A DNA stretch of 15,788 nucleotides, taken from the NCBI GenBank assembly GCA_934567355.1, contig CAKTJC010000048.1, forward strand, positions 1 to 15,788, in the 5' to 3' direction. Every line of letters begins with the position of its first letter. The first letter of the stretch is position 1. Positions 9,001-14,525 of this stretch are shown piece by piece. Below the pieces are notes generated by a model. That model did not search any database and was not told where the DNA came from. It worked only from the letters and a program-made list of their open reading frames with translations. The DNA is from an uncultured Oscillospiraceae bacterium (GTDB lineage: Bacteria > Bacillota > Clostridia > Oscillospirales > Oscillospiraceae). The position numbers and the translations under genes were made by a program.

Positions 9001-9943
9001 GATCAAGTACACCGCACCCGCTGCACCTACCCTGTCCGATGGCTCTGCTACCCGCAGCAGCAAGACCGGTGCAACCGTGAAGTTCACCTCCAGCGAGGCG
9101 GGCAACTACTTCTATAAGGTGGTGGATCACGGTGCGGCAGTGCCCACGGTGGATACCAGCAAGAGCGGCACAGCTGCCGTCAAGGGTGAGAACACCATCA
9201 CCCTCAGCAATCTGACCGAGGACGCCCGTGACATCTACATCGTTGTTGTAGGTGCAGCCGGAGGCGAGAGTGCTGCCCTGAAGGTGGAGATCCCCGCCTA
9301 TGGCAGCGGCACCGATACTCCTGATACCGGCGCGTATAAGATCTCGATAAGCGCACCCAAGGGTGGTACGATCACCACTAACCGCACCAAGGCGGATGCG
9401 GGTGACGAGATCATCGTTACCGTAACGCCCGACAACGGCTATCAGATGGTGTCTGGTTCTCTGACCTATACGCTGGCAACAAAGGGCGGCGAAACCAAAA
9501 CCATCAGTAACGGACGCTTTACCATGCCTGCGGGCGATGTGTCTATCACCTGTAAGTGGGAGACTGCCACAACGACCGCCAAGGGCATCACCAGTTTCTC
9601 CATCAACGGCATAGCTGGTGCGGTAAACAACACCACTAACACCATTACCATCACCATGCCCCGCGGCACGGATGTGACAAAGCTGACTCCCACGATCTCC
9701 ACCAACGGCGTTAAATCCCTCACGCCCGGTAGTGGCGAGACAGTGAACTTCACCAATTCTGTGAACTACACGGCCACCATGGAGGATGGCAGCACCAAGA
9801 CCTATACTGTCACGGTTTACGTGGAAAAGGGTACGCTGTCCGACCAGTTCTGGGACAAGCTGACGGATTTCGTCAACCAGATCCCCTGGTGGGAGTACGC
9901 AAAGCATCAGCAAAGTACTAGCAGTTATCCTAAGTATTGGTAA
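6068..9943 (+). CDS. Giant multi-module surface protein with duplicated N-terminal domain
   Basis: The 1291-aa product starts 13 nt after the previous stop behind AAAGGAG, so it is co-transcribed. The signal peptide ends A-P-K-A-Y-A at about residue 32. Order of modules: two almost identical 152-residue domains of unknown fold (33-184 and 190-341, P-H-L-T-S-V-G-T-P-T start, Y-N-V-Q-V-L-Q-Y end); a fibronectin-like module (about 348-440, S-A-T-R-T-S); three InlB-B/Flg_new_2-like modules (about 445-765, with V-L-K-K-W, V-L-D-K-W and M-L-E-R-W cores and F-[TV]-M-P); two cadherin-like modules (about 770-980); a second fibronectin-like module (about 984-1080, S-A-T-R-S-S); another InlB-like module (about 1090-1165); and a DUF5018-like module (about 1170-1255). 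The tail has Q1260-F-W-D-K1264 and H1280-Q, ending Y-P-K-Y-W. No LPXTG or membrane anchor. Probably an adhesin or ligand-binding scaffold; partner unknown. Confidence 0.85.
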   Translation: MKASKWQRTVSLLLCLLMAMSFFVITAPKAYAAEPDWPHLTSVGTPTNDAATKPYFVPVGLREDFAFTVKDIKIEHAESLTKCAVATSKTYTTYDAGTIKFYVDNLPTENDKLEGYGGTDYGFNFQTSNDLVTVKGAADTDTVQFYNLVNLSVANNFGFHSKAYYYIQTANKVRYHYNVQVLQYEDNGEAEPKWPHLTSVGTPTNDAATKPYFVPVGLREDFTFTVKDIKIEHAESLTKCAVATSKTYTTYDAGTIKFYVDNLPTENDKLEGYGGTDYGFNFQTSNDLVTVKGAADTDTVQFYNLVNLSVANNFGFHSKAYYYIQTADKVRYHYNVQVLQYTGEAGEELTLSAGSATRTSKEEASVKFSASAAGNYFYALYDEQQTAPAVDTTSANINTGAMATTNTITISGMTDCRTKYLYIVGVDASGTASAPLEIMIPGIPFELKHDKQGLRGFTTIDGSGNITNGWLYTEKFTDASGKTITKAVPGEQVTVNFGVFAIDEVTPLGSVHYDKDADVITDSIGIRQHVLKKWNISGLGEFTTTERSFTFTMPENDVTIQAETELSGVPIQLKSSDANVQATLRCDAQLGSGSGSACYYSDKRDCLVAGASVTLRAYSIADGYVLDKWEITSNGTPVDESKITRNEDGSAELTLEAGGDYVFTAVLREKKFASVTAEVNDSTMGSATVTVGENTGTSLPLVYEGQNVTLTATPGSRYMLERWEVKDAAGNAIDATAVEDDANKATFVMPSTGSAITAKAFFKVDPEQASTENALTAVELDVPGAAVSRSGSTFTITLPAGTNTSKLSEKILKLTISNFATVTKEGDPDKDWTEGAACGMELDKAATFTVTAEKGNTQAYTIIITKAKSSEKDITAAVLLNQTGDTTPFARAEISETEITFTLPSDTDKAVLNSIGMKYLKLTYPESATVKMKDGYDDATNGGYRWSNGDVMCNMSINSPVKFTVTAEDSSTKEYTIEIKYTAPAAPTLSDGSATRSSKTGATVKFTSSEAGNYFYKVVDHGAAVPTVDTSKSGTAAVKGENTITLSNLTEDARDIYIVVVGAAGGESAALKVEIPAYGSGTDTPDTGAYKISISAPKGGTITTNRTKADAGDEIIVTVTPDNGYQMVSGSLTYTLATKGGETKTISNGRFTMPAGDVSITCKWETATTTAKGITSFSINGIAGAVNNTTNTITITMPRGTDVTKLTPTISTNGVKSLTPGSGETVNFTNSVNYTATMEDGSTKTYTVTVYVEKGTLSDQFWDKLTDFVNQIPWWEYAKHQQSTSSYPKYW
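6164..6618 (+). repeat. Tandem in-frame duplication, copy 1
   Basis: First of two 455-bp copies offset by 471 bp (157 codons). It encodes residues 33-184 of the surface protein. About 11 mismatches separate the copies. They cluster near the ends, while 6264-6577 (314 bp) is identical to the second copy. Hand-counted GC over 6301-6540 is about 39% (94/240), compared with 57-60% in sampled parts of the same gene. Confidence 0.95.
6635..7089 (+). repeat. Tandem in-frame duplication, copy 2
   Basis: Second copy of the 455-bp unit, encoding residues 190-341. Amino-acid changes relative to copy 1 are few (D to K after the E-P start, A to T in D-F-A-F, N to D near the end). Because the 471-bp period is a multiple of three, loss or gain of a unit by recombination would leave the reading frame intact. 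Confidence 0.95.
9824..9943 (+). other. C-terminal tail motif, copy 2 (Q-F-W-D-K ... H-Q-Q-S ... Y-P-K-Y-W)
   Basis: After the last DUF5018-like module come E-K-G-T-L-S-D-Q-F-W-D-K, a spacer with W-W-E-Y-A-K, then H-Q-Q-S, S-Y and an aromatic end. The order of landmarks matches the tail of the 1384-aa protein, with a longer spacer. It may be a shared anchoring or secretion signal. Confidence 0.5.
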
Positions 9944-9960
9944 ATCCCCCTCTTTACTCA

Positions 9961-10006
9961 GAGAACGACGTCGGCAGAAATGCCGGCGTCGTTCTCATTT
10001 TTATTT
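9961..10006 (+). terminator. Strong intrinsic terminator of the surface cluster
   Basis: A 16-bp stem (9961-9976 with 9981-9996, one G-U pair) closed by a GAAA tetraloop is followed by ATTTTTATTT. It ends the + strand surface cluster 17 nt after the last stop. The T-tract overlaps the stop codon of the convergent 82-aa gene. The opposite strand has the hairpin but no T-tract, so it may work mainly in the + direction. Confidence 0.93.
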
Positions 10007-10249
10007 CCCATCCTTCGCCGCTACAAACCAGCGGCCTTTTTCAAACCAGAGATAGCTCTCCTGCCCCCGTATCCGACAGGTATACCGGTCTCCTACGCCA
10101 CCCACGCTTTGGCAGGCAGCGCGGCGCACATCCAGTATCTTGTCAATATGATACCTGCGTGTTTCGTCAAATTCGATCTCGATGGGCCGCATCTTCCCAC
10201 CTGCATCAAAATGTACCGTTACAGGCACATACCGCTTTTCAAGCTCCAT
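10001..10249 (-). CDS. 82-aa hypothetical protein downstream of the Y-family polymerase
   Basis: This small acidic/basic mixed protein starts at ATG 10249, 12 nt after the polymerase stop, behind an AGGGGG ribosome site. The near ATG at 10253 runs into a stop after four codons and is not used. It has no signal or membrane segment. Likely beta-rich: V-P-V-T-V-H-F-D at the start, P-I-E-I-E-F-D-E, R-Y-H-I-D-K-I-L-D-V-R, and an aromatic end with Y-L-W-F-E-K-G-R-W-F-V. It is not the YolD family often found beside Y-family polymerases on Bacillota elements, but it occupies the same position in an SOS-controlled operon. A role as a polymerase accessory is only inferred from position. Family not recognised. 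Confidence 0.75.
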   Translation of the reverse strand: MELEKRYVPVTVHFDAGGKMRPIEIEFDETRRYHIDKILDVRRAACQSVGGVGDRYTCRIRGQESYLWFEKGRWFVAAKDGK

Positions 10250-10261
10250 TCATTGTACCCC

Positions 10262-11509
10262 CTATCCTGCGAAATACCCCACGGGATGTACTGTGTGGTC
10301 ATCCTTGGGATTGATACGGCCCAGTACCGGATCGGACATGGTGATAGCGCGGCGCACGCTCATATAGCCATATCGCTGCCGCAGCCTGTCCACAGTCACG
10401 TCAATCTGTTCCCACGCACTCCGACGCCTATCATTATCAAATAGTGATGTTTGTATACCAATAGTCGCATCCACCAAATCAGCCCCTCGCACACCGATGC
10501 TGCGTATTGGCGCTGTCCAGGAGTAGCTGCGCCGGAAGAGATCAAAAGCCACTTCCGCGATTTCCGCACTGGAGCAAGTCGGAACCGTCAGCTTCCGCTG
10601 CCGGCTATACCAGTGCAGCTCTTTGTCCCGGACGCTGACCTCGACCACCGTACACTTGGATGCCAGTTCCCGCATTCTGCAGGCAACGCTCTCGGCCAAC
10701 AGATACAGCATGAGACGCACATCATCGTCATTGACTAGATCGCGCGGCGTGGTGGCGCTGTTGCCTACCGACTTTATGGCTCGGATATGGTCACTCCTCT
10801 GCACAGGAGATACGTCAAGTCCGTTGGCGAAGGTGTGCAACACCAGGCCCATTCTTCCTAGCTTATATTCCAGAAGCTCCGGCGACGCCTCCGCAAGCTG
10901 CCCAATGGTATATATCCCAACACCGCGTAGCTTGCGCTCAGTGGCCGGGCCAACGTAGAGGAGGTCGGCTGCCGGCAGCGGATAGACGAGTTCTTTATAG
11001 TTATCCCGCTCAATACGGGTGATGGCATCCGGCTTTTTGTAGTCGCTGCCTAGCTTCGCCGTGATTTTATTATCAGAAACACCGATGCTGGCGGTGATCC
11101 CCAGCTCAAACTTGATCCGCTCACTGATCTCCTCAGCAATGCTCATAGCCGAGCCGAACAGTCCGACGCTGCCGGTCACATCCAACCAGCTTTCATCAAG
11201 GCCAAACGGCTCGATTTGGTCGGTGTATTTTTCATAAATCTCACGGGCCATTTTGCTGAACCGGATATATTCGCTCATGTCGGCAGGCAGCACCACCAGA
11301 TCAGGACAGACCTGTTTCGCCTGCCAGATAGCCATACCGGTCTTGACGCCGCGTGGCTTCGCTACATAGTTGGCGGTGAGGACGATCCCATGGCGGGCCT
11401 CCGGATCACCGCAAATCGCCACCGGCTTTTGCCGCAGCTCAGGGCGGCGCTGACATTCTACAGATGCGTAAAATGCGTTCATGTCCACATGCATAATATG
11501 CCGGCCCAT
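10262..11509 (-). CDS. Y-family (UmuC/DinB-type) translesion DNA polymerase
   Basis: The 415-aa protein should copy damaged DNA past lesions with low fidelity. The palm motif H-V-D-M-N-A-F-Y-A-S-V-E contains metal ligand D9 and a Tyr14 at the usual steric-gate position. F-G-L-D-E-S-W-L-D supplies catalytic D105-E106. The S-I-G-V-S-D-N-K-x-x-A-K-L motif (141-153) and the helix-hairpin-helix-like L-L-Y-V-G-P-A-T (183-190) are also present, followed by a little-finger region. Q353-T-S-L-F-D358 matches the beta-clamp binding motif Q-x-x-L-F. Length suits element-borne UvrX/YqjH-like polymerases (about 410 aa) better than DinB of about 350 aa. GAGGAGG lies about 8 nt before ATG 11509. The promoter carries a LexA/SOS box, so DNA damage should induce it together with the 82-aa gene. 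All key residues are intact. Confidence 0.96.
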   Translation of the reverse strand: MGRHIMHVDMNAFYASVECQRRPELRQKPVAICGDPEARHGIVLTANYVAKPRGVKTGMAIWQAKQVCPDLVVLPADMSEYIRFSKMAREIYEKYTDQIEPFGLDESWLDVTGSVGLFGSAMSIAEEISERIKFELGITASIGVSDNKITAKLGSDYKKPDAITRIERDNYKELVYPLPAADLLYVGPATERKLRGVGIYTIGQLAEASPELLEYKLGRMGLVLHTFANGLDVSPVQRSDHIRAIKSVGNSATTPRDLVNDDDVRLMLYLLAESVACRMRELASKCTVVEVSVRDKELHWYSRQRKLTVPTCSSAEIAEVAFDLFRRSYSWTAPIRSIGVRGADLVDATIGIQTSLFDNDRRRSAWEQIDVTVDRLRQRYGYMSVRRAITMSDPVLGRINPKDDHTVHPVGYFAG

Positions 11510-11542
11510 CCTTTGCCCCTCCTCATGGTTTTCTCAGCTCCT

Positions 11543-11571
11543 ATAATAGAACATAAGTTCTAACTACGCAA
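11543..11571 (-). promoter_or_regulatory. SOS-controlled promoter of the polymerase operon
   Basis: Read on the - strand, TTGCGT (-35, 11566-11571) and TATTAT (-10, 11543-11548) are 17 bp apart, and the SOS operator lies inside the spacer. LexA binding would block RNA polymerase directly. The -10 is about 35 nt from the start codon. Confidence 0.8.
11548..11561. promoter_or_regulatory. LexA (DinR-type) SOS box
   Basis: AGAACATAAGTTCT is a perfect 14-bp inverted repeat fitting the Gram-positive SOS consensus GAAC-N4-GTTC. It lies between the -35 and -10 of the translesion polymerase, a classic LexA target. Confidence 0.9.
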
Positions 11572-11636
11572 GCGGTAAATTGAGGAAATTCTGTACGGTG
11601 CTGGCATTTTGACAATACAAAATATGGGAGGAGCAT

Positions 11637-11702
11637 ATGCGAATCATTTACAGCGGATGTGCATTGATAAAAAAGAGACTAGTGGTAAGGCTGTATCTGT
11701 GA
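11637..11702 (+). CDS. Possible 21-aa peptide (uncertain)
   Basis: A 21-codon ORF on the + strand follows a very good ribosome site (GGGAGGAG, a few nt before ATG 11637). TTGACA occurs at about 11609 but without a good -10. The peptide is basic with a hydrophobic middle and end (M-R-I-I-Y-S-G-C, K-K-R-L-V-V-R-L-Y-L). It lies in the 236-bp gap between the polymerase promoter and the next - strand gene. GTAAGGC (11685-11691) pairs with GCCTTAC (11716-11722) over its end. It could be a real small peptide, part of an RNA, or chance. Confidence 0.25.
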   Translation: MRIIYSGCALIKKRLVVRLYL

Positions 11703-11797
11703 GGGAAAATTCTACGCCTTACACAAAAGGTGCTGTGGTCTGAGTAGAGTTCTGACATGCGTTGCATCGTCCACGCCCCGGAAGTGTTCTTCCCGGT

Positions 11798-12151
11798 TTA
11801 TAGTTCGCCCTCACCCTTGTCGTCATATCCGTAAAGCCGGGCAGCAGCTATGACTTCCTTTGCAAATTTCAGTAATGCGTCCTCTGGGGCGTCTTTTCGC
11901 ATCGCATTGCTTGCCGAAGATGCCAGCCATATCAATTCCGATTTGAGCGCCCCGTATGCCTGTCGGTCATCGGCCTTTTGGATGTCTCGTTCAAGAGCCT
12001 CAGCGATGGCGGCGTATTTGTGGTAGGCATTGTCGTACTTTTTCATGCCTACGCTTTGATAGTCGTTATAGGCTTCCTGAGCCTTACGGGCAAAGTGCGC
12101 AGCATATGCCTCCACAATCTGCTGATCGGTCATGTTGTCAACTCGTATCAT
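11798..12151 (-). CDS. 117-aa helical hypothetical protein
   Basis: The start is placed at ATG 12151 because AGGAG lies about 7 nt upstream. The longer ORF to 12214 would begin inside the promoter/hairpin region with an unlikely hydrophobic leader. The protein looks all-helical and soluble: M-T-D-Q-Q-I-V-E-A-Y, then long heptad-like helices rich in Ala, Glu and Lys, ending G-E-G-E-L. No catalytic motif, Cys pair or membrane segment. It is the last of a run of small - strand genes downstream of parM/parR and may have its own promoter (TATTAT just upstream). Such small helical proteins are common in Clostridial mobile elements. Function unknown. Confidence 0.75.
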   Translation of the reverse strand: MIRVDNMTDQQIVEAYAAHFARKAQEAYNDYQSVGMKKYDNAYHKYAAIAEALERDIQKADDRQAYGALKSELIWLASSASNAMRKDAPEDALLKFAKEVIAAARLYGYDDKGEGEL

Positions 12152-12182
12152 ATGTTCAACTCCTATAATAATAGCTATGGTT

Positions 12183-12207
12183 AAGGCGCGGCAGCCAGCC
12201 GCGCCTT
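12183..12207 (-). terminator. 10-bp GC-rich hairpin between small genes
   Basis: AAGGCGCGGC (12183-12192) and GCCGCGCCTT (12198-12207) form a perfect stem with a 5-nt loop, 50 nt after the stop of the 57-aa gene. On the - strand it is followed by AACC, not a T-run, so termination may be partial. The + strand has TTTCTT. Confidence 0.5.
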
Positions 12208-12256
12208 TCTTCACCTCAAAGCCGAAGCGGGTAGAATGAGAACGTATTGTCCTTCT

Positions 12257-12430
12257 TTAGTCCATGGCTTCTTCAATATTGCCAATCGCATCTTTCACGC
12301 TGCCAATCGCATCGGTGATGCACTCGTGGCCCTGCTGATCTTCGGTTGGTAGAAGACCCTCAAGGTTCGATTTTATCATGTCTAACTGGCCTATAACGGC
12401 CTGCAGCACCGTGTTATGTAGCTTCTTCAT
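12257..12430 (-). CDS. 57-aa hypothetical protein
   Basis: The start is ATG 12430, with an ideal AGGAGG six nt upstream. The longer frame reaching 12580 overlaps a better-supported gene and is rejected. The protein is helical and acidic: M-K-K-L-H-N-T-V-L-Q, then I-G-Q-L-D-M-I-K-S-N-L-E-G-L-L-P, a short turn, and I-G-S-V-K-D-A-I-G-N-I-E-E-A-M-D. The spacing of hydrophobic residues suggests a two-helix coiled-coil hairpin. Its start codon overlaps the stop of the preceding 55-aa gene (ATGA), so the two should be translationally coupled. Function not recognised. Confidence 0.75.
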   Translation of the reverse strand: MKKLHNTVLQAVIGQLDMIKSNLEGLLPTEDQQGHECITDAIGSVKDAIGNIEEAMD

Positions 12431-12594
12431 TTCTGTCCTCCTGTGTTTAAGTGCTTGAGCATTTGACCAACGGAATCGACGTCCCAGCCGATAGCCAGAA
12501 GATACCGTTCGATTTCTGCTCTGCTGCGAAAACGCCTTGCACAGCGGTCGGCAACCGCTCTGGCGTGATCCCATGCCCAACCTGTCAGTTTCAT
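12427..12594 (-). CDS. 55-aa basic hypothetical protein, easily missed
   Basis: A 55-codon ORF starts at ATG 12594, with AAGGA about 8 nt upstream, and ends in TGA overlapping the next ATG by four bases. The product begins M-K-L-T-G-W-A-W-D-H-A-R-A-V-A-D-R, has an Arg-rich middle (C-A-R-R-F-R-S-R) and a second half I-E-R-Y-L-L-A-I-G-W-D-V-D-S-V. The pattern suggests two or three short helices, and the positive charge could suit nucleic-acid binding, but no helix-turn-helix signature is clear. The tight packing between neighbours (13-nt gap upstream, 4-nt overlap downstream) argues it is a real gene. Function unknown. Confidence 0.7.
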   Translation of the reverse strand: MKLTGWAWDHARAVADRCARRFRSRAEIERYLLAIGWDVDSVGQMLKHLNTGGQK

Positions 12595-12606
12595 GATGTT
12601 AGTCCT

Positions 12607-12837
12607 TCAGTCGTGCCAAGCGACAACCCAAGGCATGTTGCTGCCACTCCATGTGTTATGATGAATCGCCGCAATTTTGATGTCATTATAGGTGAATCGA
12701 CTTTGCGATCTTCTTCCACCAAAGTAAGCGGATATGCCTTGCTTTTTCAGCTCTGCCACTCGGTTTAAGGCATCCTTTCGGCTCCAACACCACTCGAACC
12801 TGTTTACATCTCTATGCGTAATCGTTGTATGCGTCAT
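12607..12837 (-). CDS. 76-aa hypothetical protein
   Basis: The start is ATG 12837 behind AAAGGA (about 6 nt spacing). The in-frame ATG at 12912 overlaps the preceding gene and lacks an RBS. The protein has a mixed alpha/beta look: T-T-I-T-H-R-D, F-E-W-C-W-S-R-K-D-A-L-N-R-V-A-E-L-K-K-Q-G, then I-S-A-Y-F-G-G-R-R and a Trp-rich end (T-W-S-G, P-W-V-V-A-W-H). The A-L-x-R-V-A-E-L-K-K-Q-G-I-S-A-Y stretch resembles small ferredoxin-like folds. No active site was recognised. Fourth gene after parM in the same direction. Confidence 0.7.
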   Translation of the reverse strand: MTHTTITHRDVNRFEWCWSRKDALNRVAELKKQGISAYFGGRRSQSRFTYNDIKIAAIHHNTWSGSNMPWVVAWHD

Positions 12838-12886
12838 GCCGAATCCTTTCTGCCCTCGTAACCTCCGGGGCGGGATTTTATCAGTT

Positions 12887-13078
12887 CTAGCAGTCTGTGA
12901 TGATGTAGTCATTTTTCATGCAGCTAATGGTGGCGCGGGCTCTGCCAGCCGCATCTTCGGCAAGTTTTCTAGCTTGGAGTTCTCTTTTTGTTTTACCAAC
13001 CGGAACCATACTCAATAGGTAATCGATTTCTTTCCGCAGGTCGTCAAGGTCATTTATATAAGCTTCTTGGTTTGTCAT
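12887..13078 (-). CDS. 63-aa helical hypothetical protein
   Basis: ATG 13078 follows AAAGGG with 7-8 nt spacing. The sequence predicts a long amphipathic helix pair (Y-I-N-D-L-D-D-L-R-K-E-I-D-Y-L-L, then K-T-K-R-E-L-Q-A-R-K-L-A-E-D-A-A-G-R), with a short end containing C-M-K-N-D-Y-I-I-T-D-C. Coiled-coil pairing is likely. It begins 90 nt after the parR stop with no visible terminator, so it is probably in the par operon. Function unknown. Confidence 0.7.
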   Translation of the reverse strand: MTNQEAYINDLDDLRKEIDYLLSMVPVGKTKRELQARKLAEDAAGRARATISCMKNDYIITDC

Positions 13079-13168
13079 GATTTTTCCCTTTCACTCATTT
13101 CCTGTGCCTTATCGGGCTTCTCGGCTATGCAAGATATTTACGCTGGCTGCAAGACCGTAATGGCGCTT

Positions 13169-13555
13169 TCATGAATCCTGTATCGCAGCCAGAGAGTTCA
13201 GGAGCGAATGGAAGCCATCTTCTCCCAGCATAGCGGCGGCATCGAACGGAATGCTTTCTGATGCCGTGACAGGTGGAATATCTCCGGACGTATTCCCCTC
13301 CGTTGCAGGTGTGGCTTCCGGCTGCATGTTGGATAGTATCTCACGCACCAACTGCTCCACTGCCTGCCGGTCTATCTTTGGCGCAGCTGCTGCCTCCGGT
13401 GACTCCGGACAGTTTATATAATGTATCACGGCATTGACAAGGAACTGTGCCTTGCGCCGCCCCTGTTCGTTCAGAATAGCGGCTACCTGCTGGTGGCTTG
13501 GGTCGCCGGCATTGAATTGCACCGTGAATCGGAAGGCGTCTTTCTTCTCGCCCAT
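13169..13555 (-). CDS. parR: ParR-like centromere-binding protein (ribbon-helix-helix)
   Basis: The 128-aa protein is placed directly after parM. Its N-terminal 50 residues read as a ribbon-helix-helix: strand R-F-T-V-Q-F, helix H-Q-Q-V-A-A-I-L-N-E-Q-G, helix K-A-Q-F-L-V-N-A-V-I-H-Y-I, as in ParR/StbB adaptors that bind tandem centromere repeats and cap ParM filaments. The rest is a flexible Pro/Ala/Thr-rich linker and a C-terminal helix (F-H-S-L-L-N-S-L-A-A-I), which could be the ParM contact, as the C-terminal part is in known ParR proteins. ATG 13555 is preferred, with AGGTGA six nt upstream. GTG 13564, overlapping the parM stop, is possible and adds three residues. The partner role rests on fold pattern and position; sequence identity to studied ParR proteins was not measured. 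Confidence 0.75.
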   Translation of the reverse strand: MGEKKDAFRFTVQFNAGDPSHQQVAAILNEQGRRKAQFLVNAVIHYINCPESPEAAAAPKIDRQAVEQLVREILSNMQPEATPATEGNTSGDIPPVTASESIPFDAAAMLGEDGFHSLLNSLAAIQDS

Positions 13556-13560
13556 ACTGT

Positions 13561-14484
13561 TCACCTATTTGCTTTTGTGGCCGCGTATAGGAGCCCGTAC
13601 CCGGCAGCGTTGGCGCCGATCTCCTCCACGAAGATGGCTGTACCGATCTTGCCGGAGTTTTCGATCTGTTTGCGGAGCAGCAGTGAGCCGCCGCCTACGA
13701 AAATGACCTTGCCGGTACGCAGCTCTATCTTCCGCTCACGCAGGGTGCGGAAAAGGTCTGCCACAAAGGACTCTGCGCCGCGCTCTACCAGCGCTTGGAT
13801 CTCGCTTCCATACTCTGTACTGCGGCCGGTAAGGATGGCGTCAATGTCCGTTTCCTCCAGCAGCAGATCATAGTCGGCACGGATCTTGGACAGCAGCCGA
13901 TTGTAGAGCGTGATAATGCCATTTTCCAGCGAATCACAGGATGCCCAGTCCGCCGCACCGTAGCGCAGGGAGAGATAGTCGGCGGTAAAGCCGCCAATAT
14001 CGATTACAATGGCCTTAGCGACCGTGCCGAGCTGGAGCTGCTTGAATACTGGCGCTGTGGCGGCCAGTGCCTGCGGGAAGCAGATCGCCTCCGTGATACA
14101 GATGGAATAGACCTTGCCGTTGAACTCGAAGCCGATCATACCCCGGTCAAGAAAGTATTGGGCGAAGCGCTTATACTGTGTACCGTAATGTGCGGGCGGC
14201 AGCCCCACAGCAAGCTGAATGTCCATCAGCTGATCCGGCGCATACCGGCCTGCGGCGTTGATCTCATAGGCAATGGCAAATAGCGTCAGGATAAAGAACC
14301 GGTCGTCCTCCGTCTTATCCCGAATATAAGGGATACGCTGGTCAGAGAGGGTGTAATACTTCCCGTTGTAGAACATGATGTTATCGCCAAAGGGCGGCCG
14401 GGTATCGCTTTCCATCAGGCCGGAAGTAAATGTCCTGCTGGTGGTCTTGATCTGTTTATTCCCGTGGTCGATACAGACTAACAT
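13561..14484 (-). CDS. parM: ParM/StbA-family actin-like plasmid segregation ATPase
   Basis: The 307-aa product has the actin-fold nucleotide motifs in order: phosphate-1 I-D-H-G-N-K-Q-I-K (5-13), phosphate-2 I-D-I-G-G-F-T-A-D (161-169), and adenosine motif F-V-G-G-G-S-L-L-L (262-270). The Y-N-G-K-Y-Y and N-A-A-G-Y-G-L-L elements are typical of the family. It should polymerise into ATP-driven filaments that push sister DNA copies apart. AAGGAG lies 8 nt before ATG 14484. A promoter with two 11-bp repeats precedes it, and the parR-like gene follows with a few bases overlap or coupling. Length fits the 300-330 aa family range and all motifs are intact. ParM is typical of low-copy plasmids and large integrative elements. 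Which ParM subtype it belongs to cannot be settled by eye. Confidence 0.93.
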   Translation of the reverse strand: MLVCIDHGNKQIKTTSRTFTSGLMESDTRPPFGDNIMFYNGKYYTLSDQRIPYIRDKTEDDRFFILTLFAIAYEINAAGRYAPDQLMDIQLAVGLPPAHYGTQYKRFAQYFLDRGMIGFEFNGKVYSICITEAICFPQALAATAPVFKQLQLGTVAKAIVIDIGGFTADYLSLRYGAADWASCDSLENGIITLYNRLLSKIRADYDLLLEETDIDAILTGRSTEYGSEIQALVERGAESFVADLFRTLRERKIELRTGKVIFVGGGSLLLRKQIENSGKIGTAIFVEEIGANAAGYGLLYAATKANR

Positions 14485-14503
14485 AGAATCAACTCCTTAA
14501 TTT

Positions 14504-14525
14504 TGTGTTTATACTGTGTTTATAC
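14504..14525. repeat. Two perfect 11-bp tandem repeats, candidate parC/operator
   Basis: TGTGTTTATAC occurs twice back to back (14504-14514 and 14515-14525), with a more degenerate related stretch next to it (to about 14536). ParR proteins of plasmid R1 bind 11-bp direct repeats around the par promoter. The same period and position here suggest a small centromere and autoregulatory operator. Confidence 0.6.

Noticed and set aside
7676..9913. Antisense frame of 745 codons inside the 1291-aa gene
   Set aside because: Same shadow pattern, without a start context or recognisable domain.
1900..9943. Sortase (LPXTG) or S-layer homology anchors in the giant proteins
   Set aside because: None of these motifs, nor a C-terminal hydrophobic segment, is present at the ends of either protein.
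11650..11780. 39-codon - strand ORF in the gap before the 117-aa gene end
   Set aside because: No convincing ribosome site and no pattern beyond chance. Not listed as a gene.
12240..12251. Second SOS-box-like site (GAAC-GTAT-TGTC)
   Set aside because: The right half does not match GTTC, and the site lies at the end of a gene rather than in a promoter.
14504..14525. CRISPR-like short repeats
   Set aside because: The two 11-bp units are directly adjacent with no spacers and sit in the parM promoter, fitting a partition operator instead.
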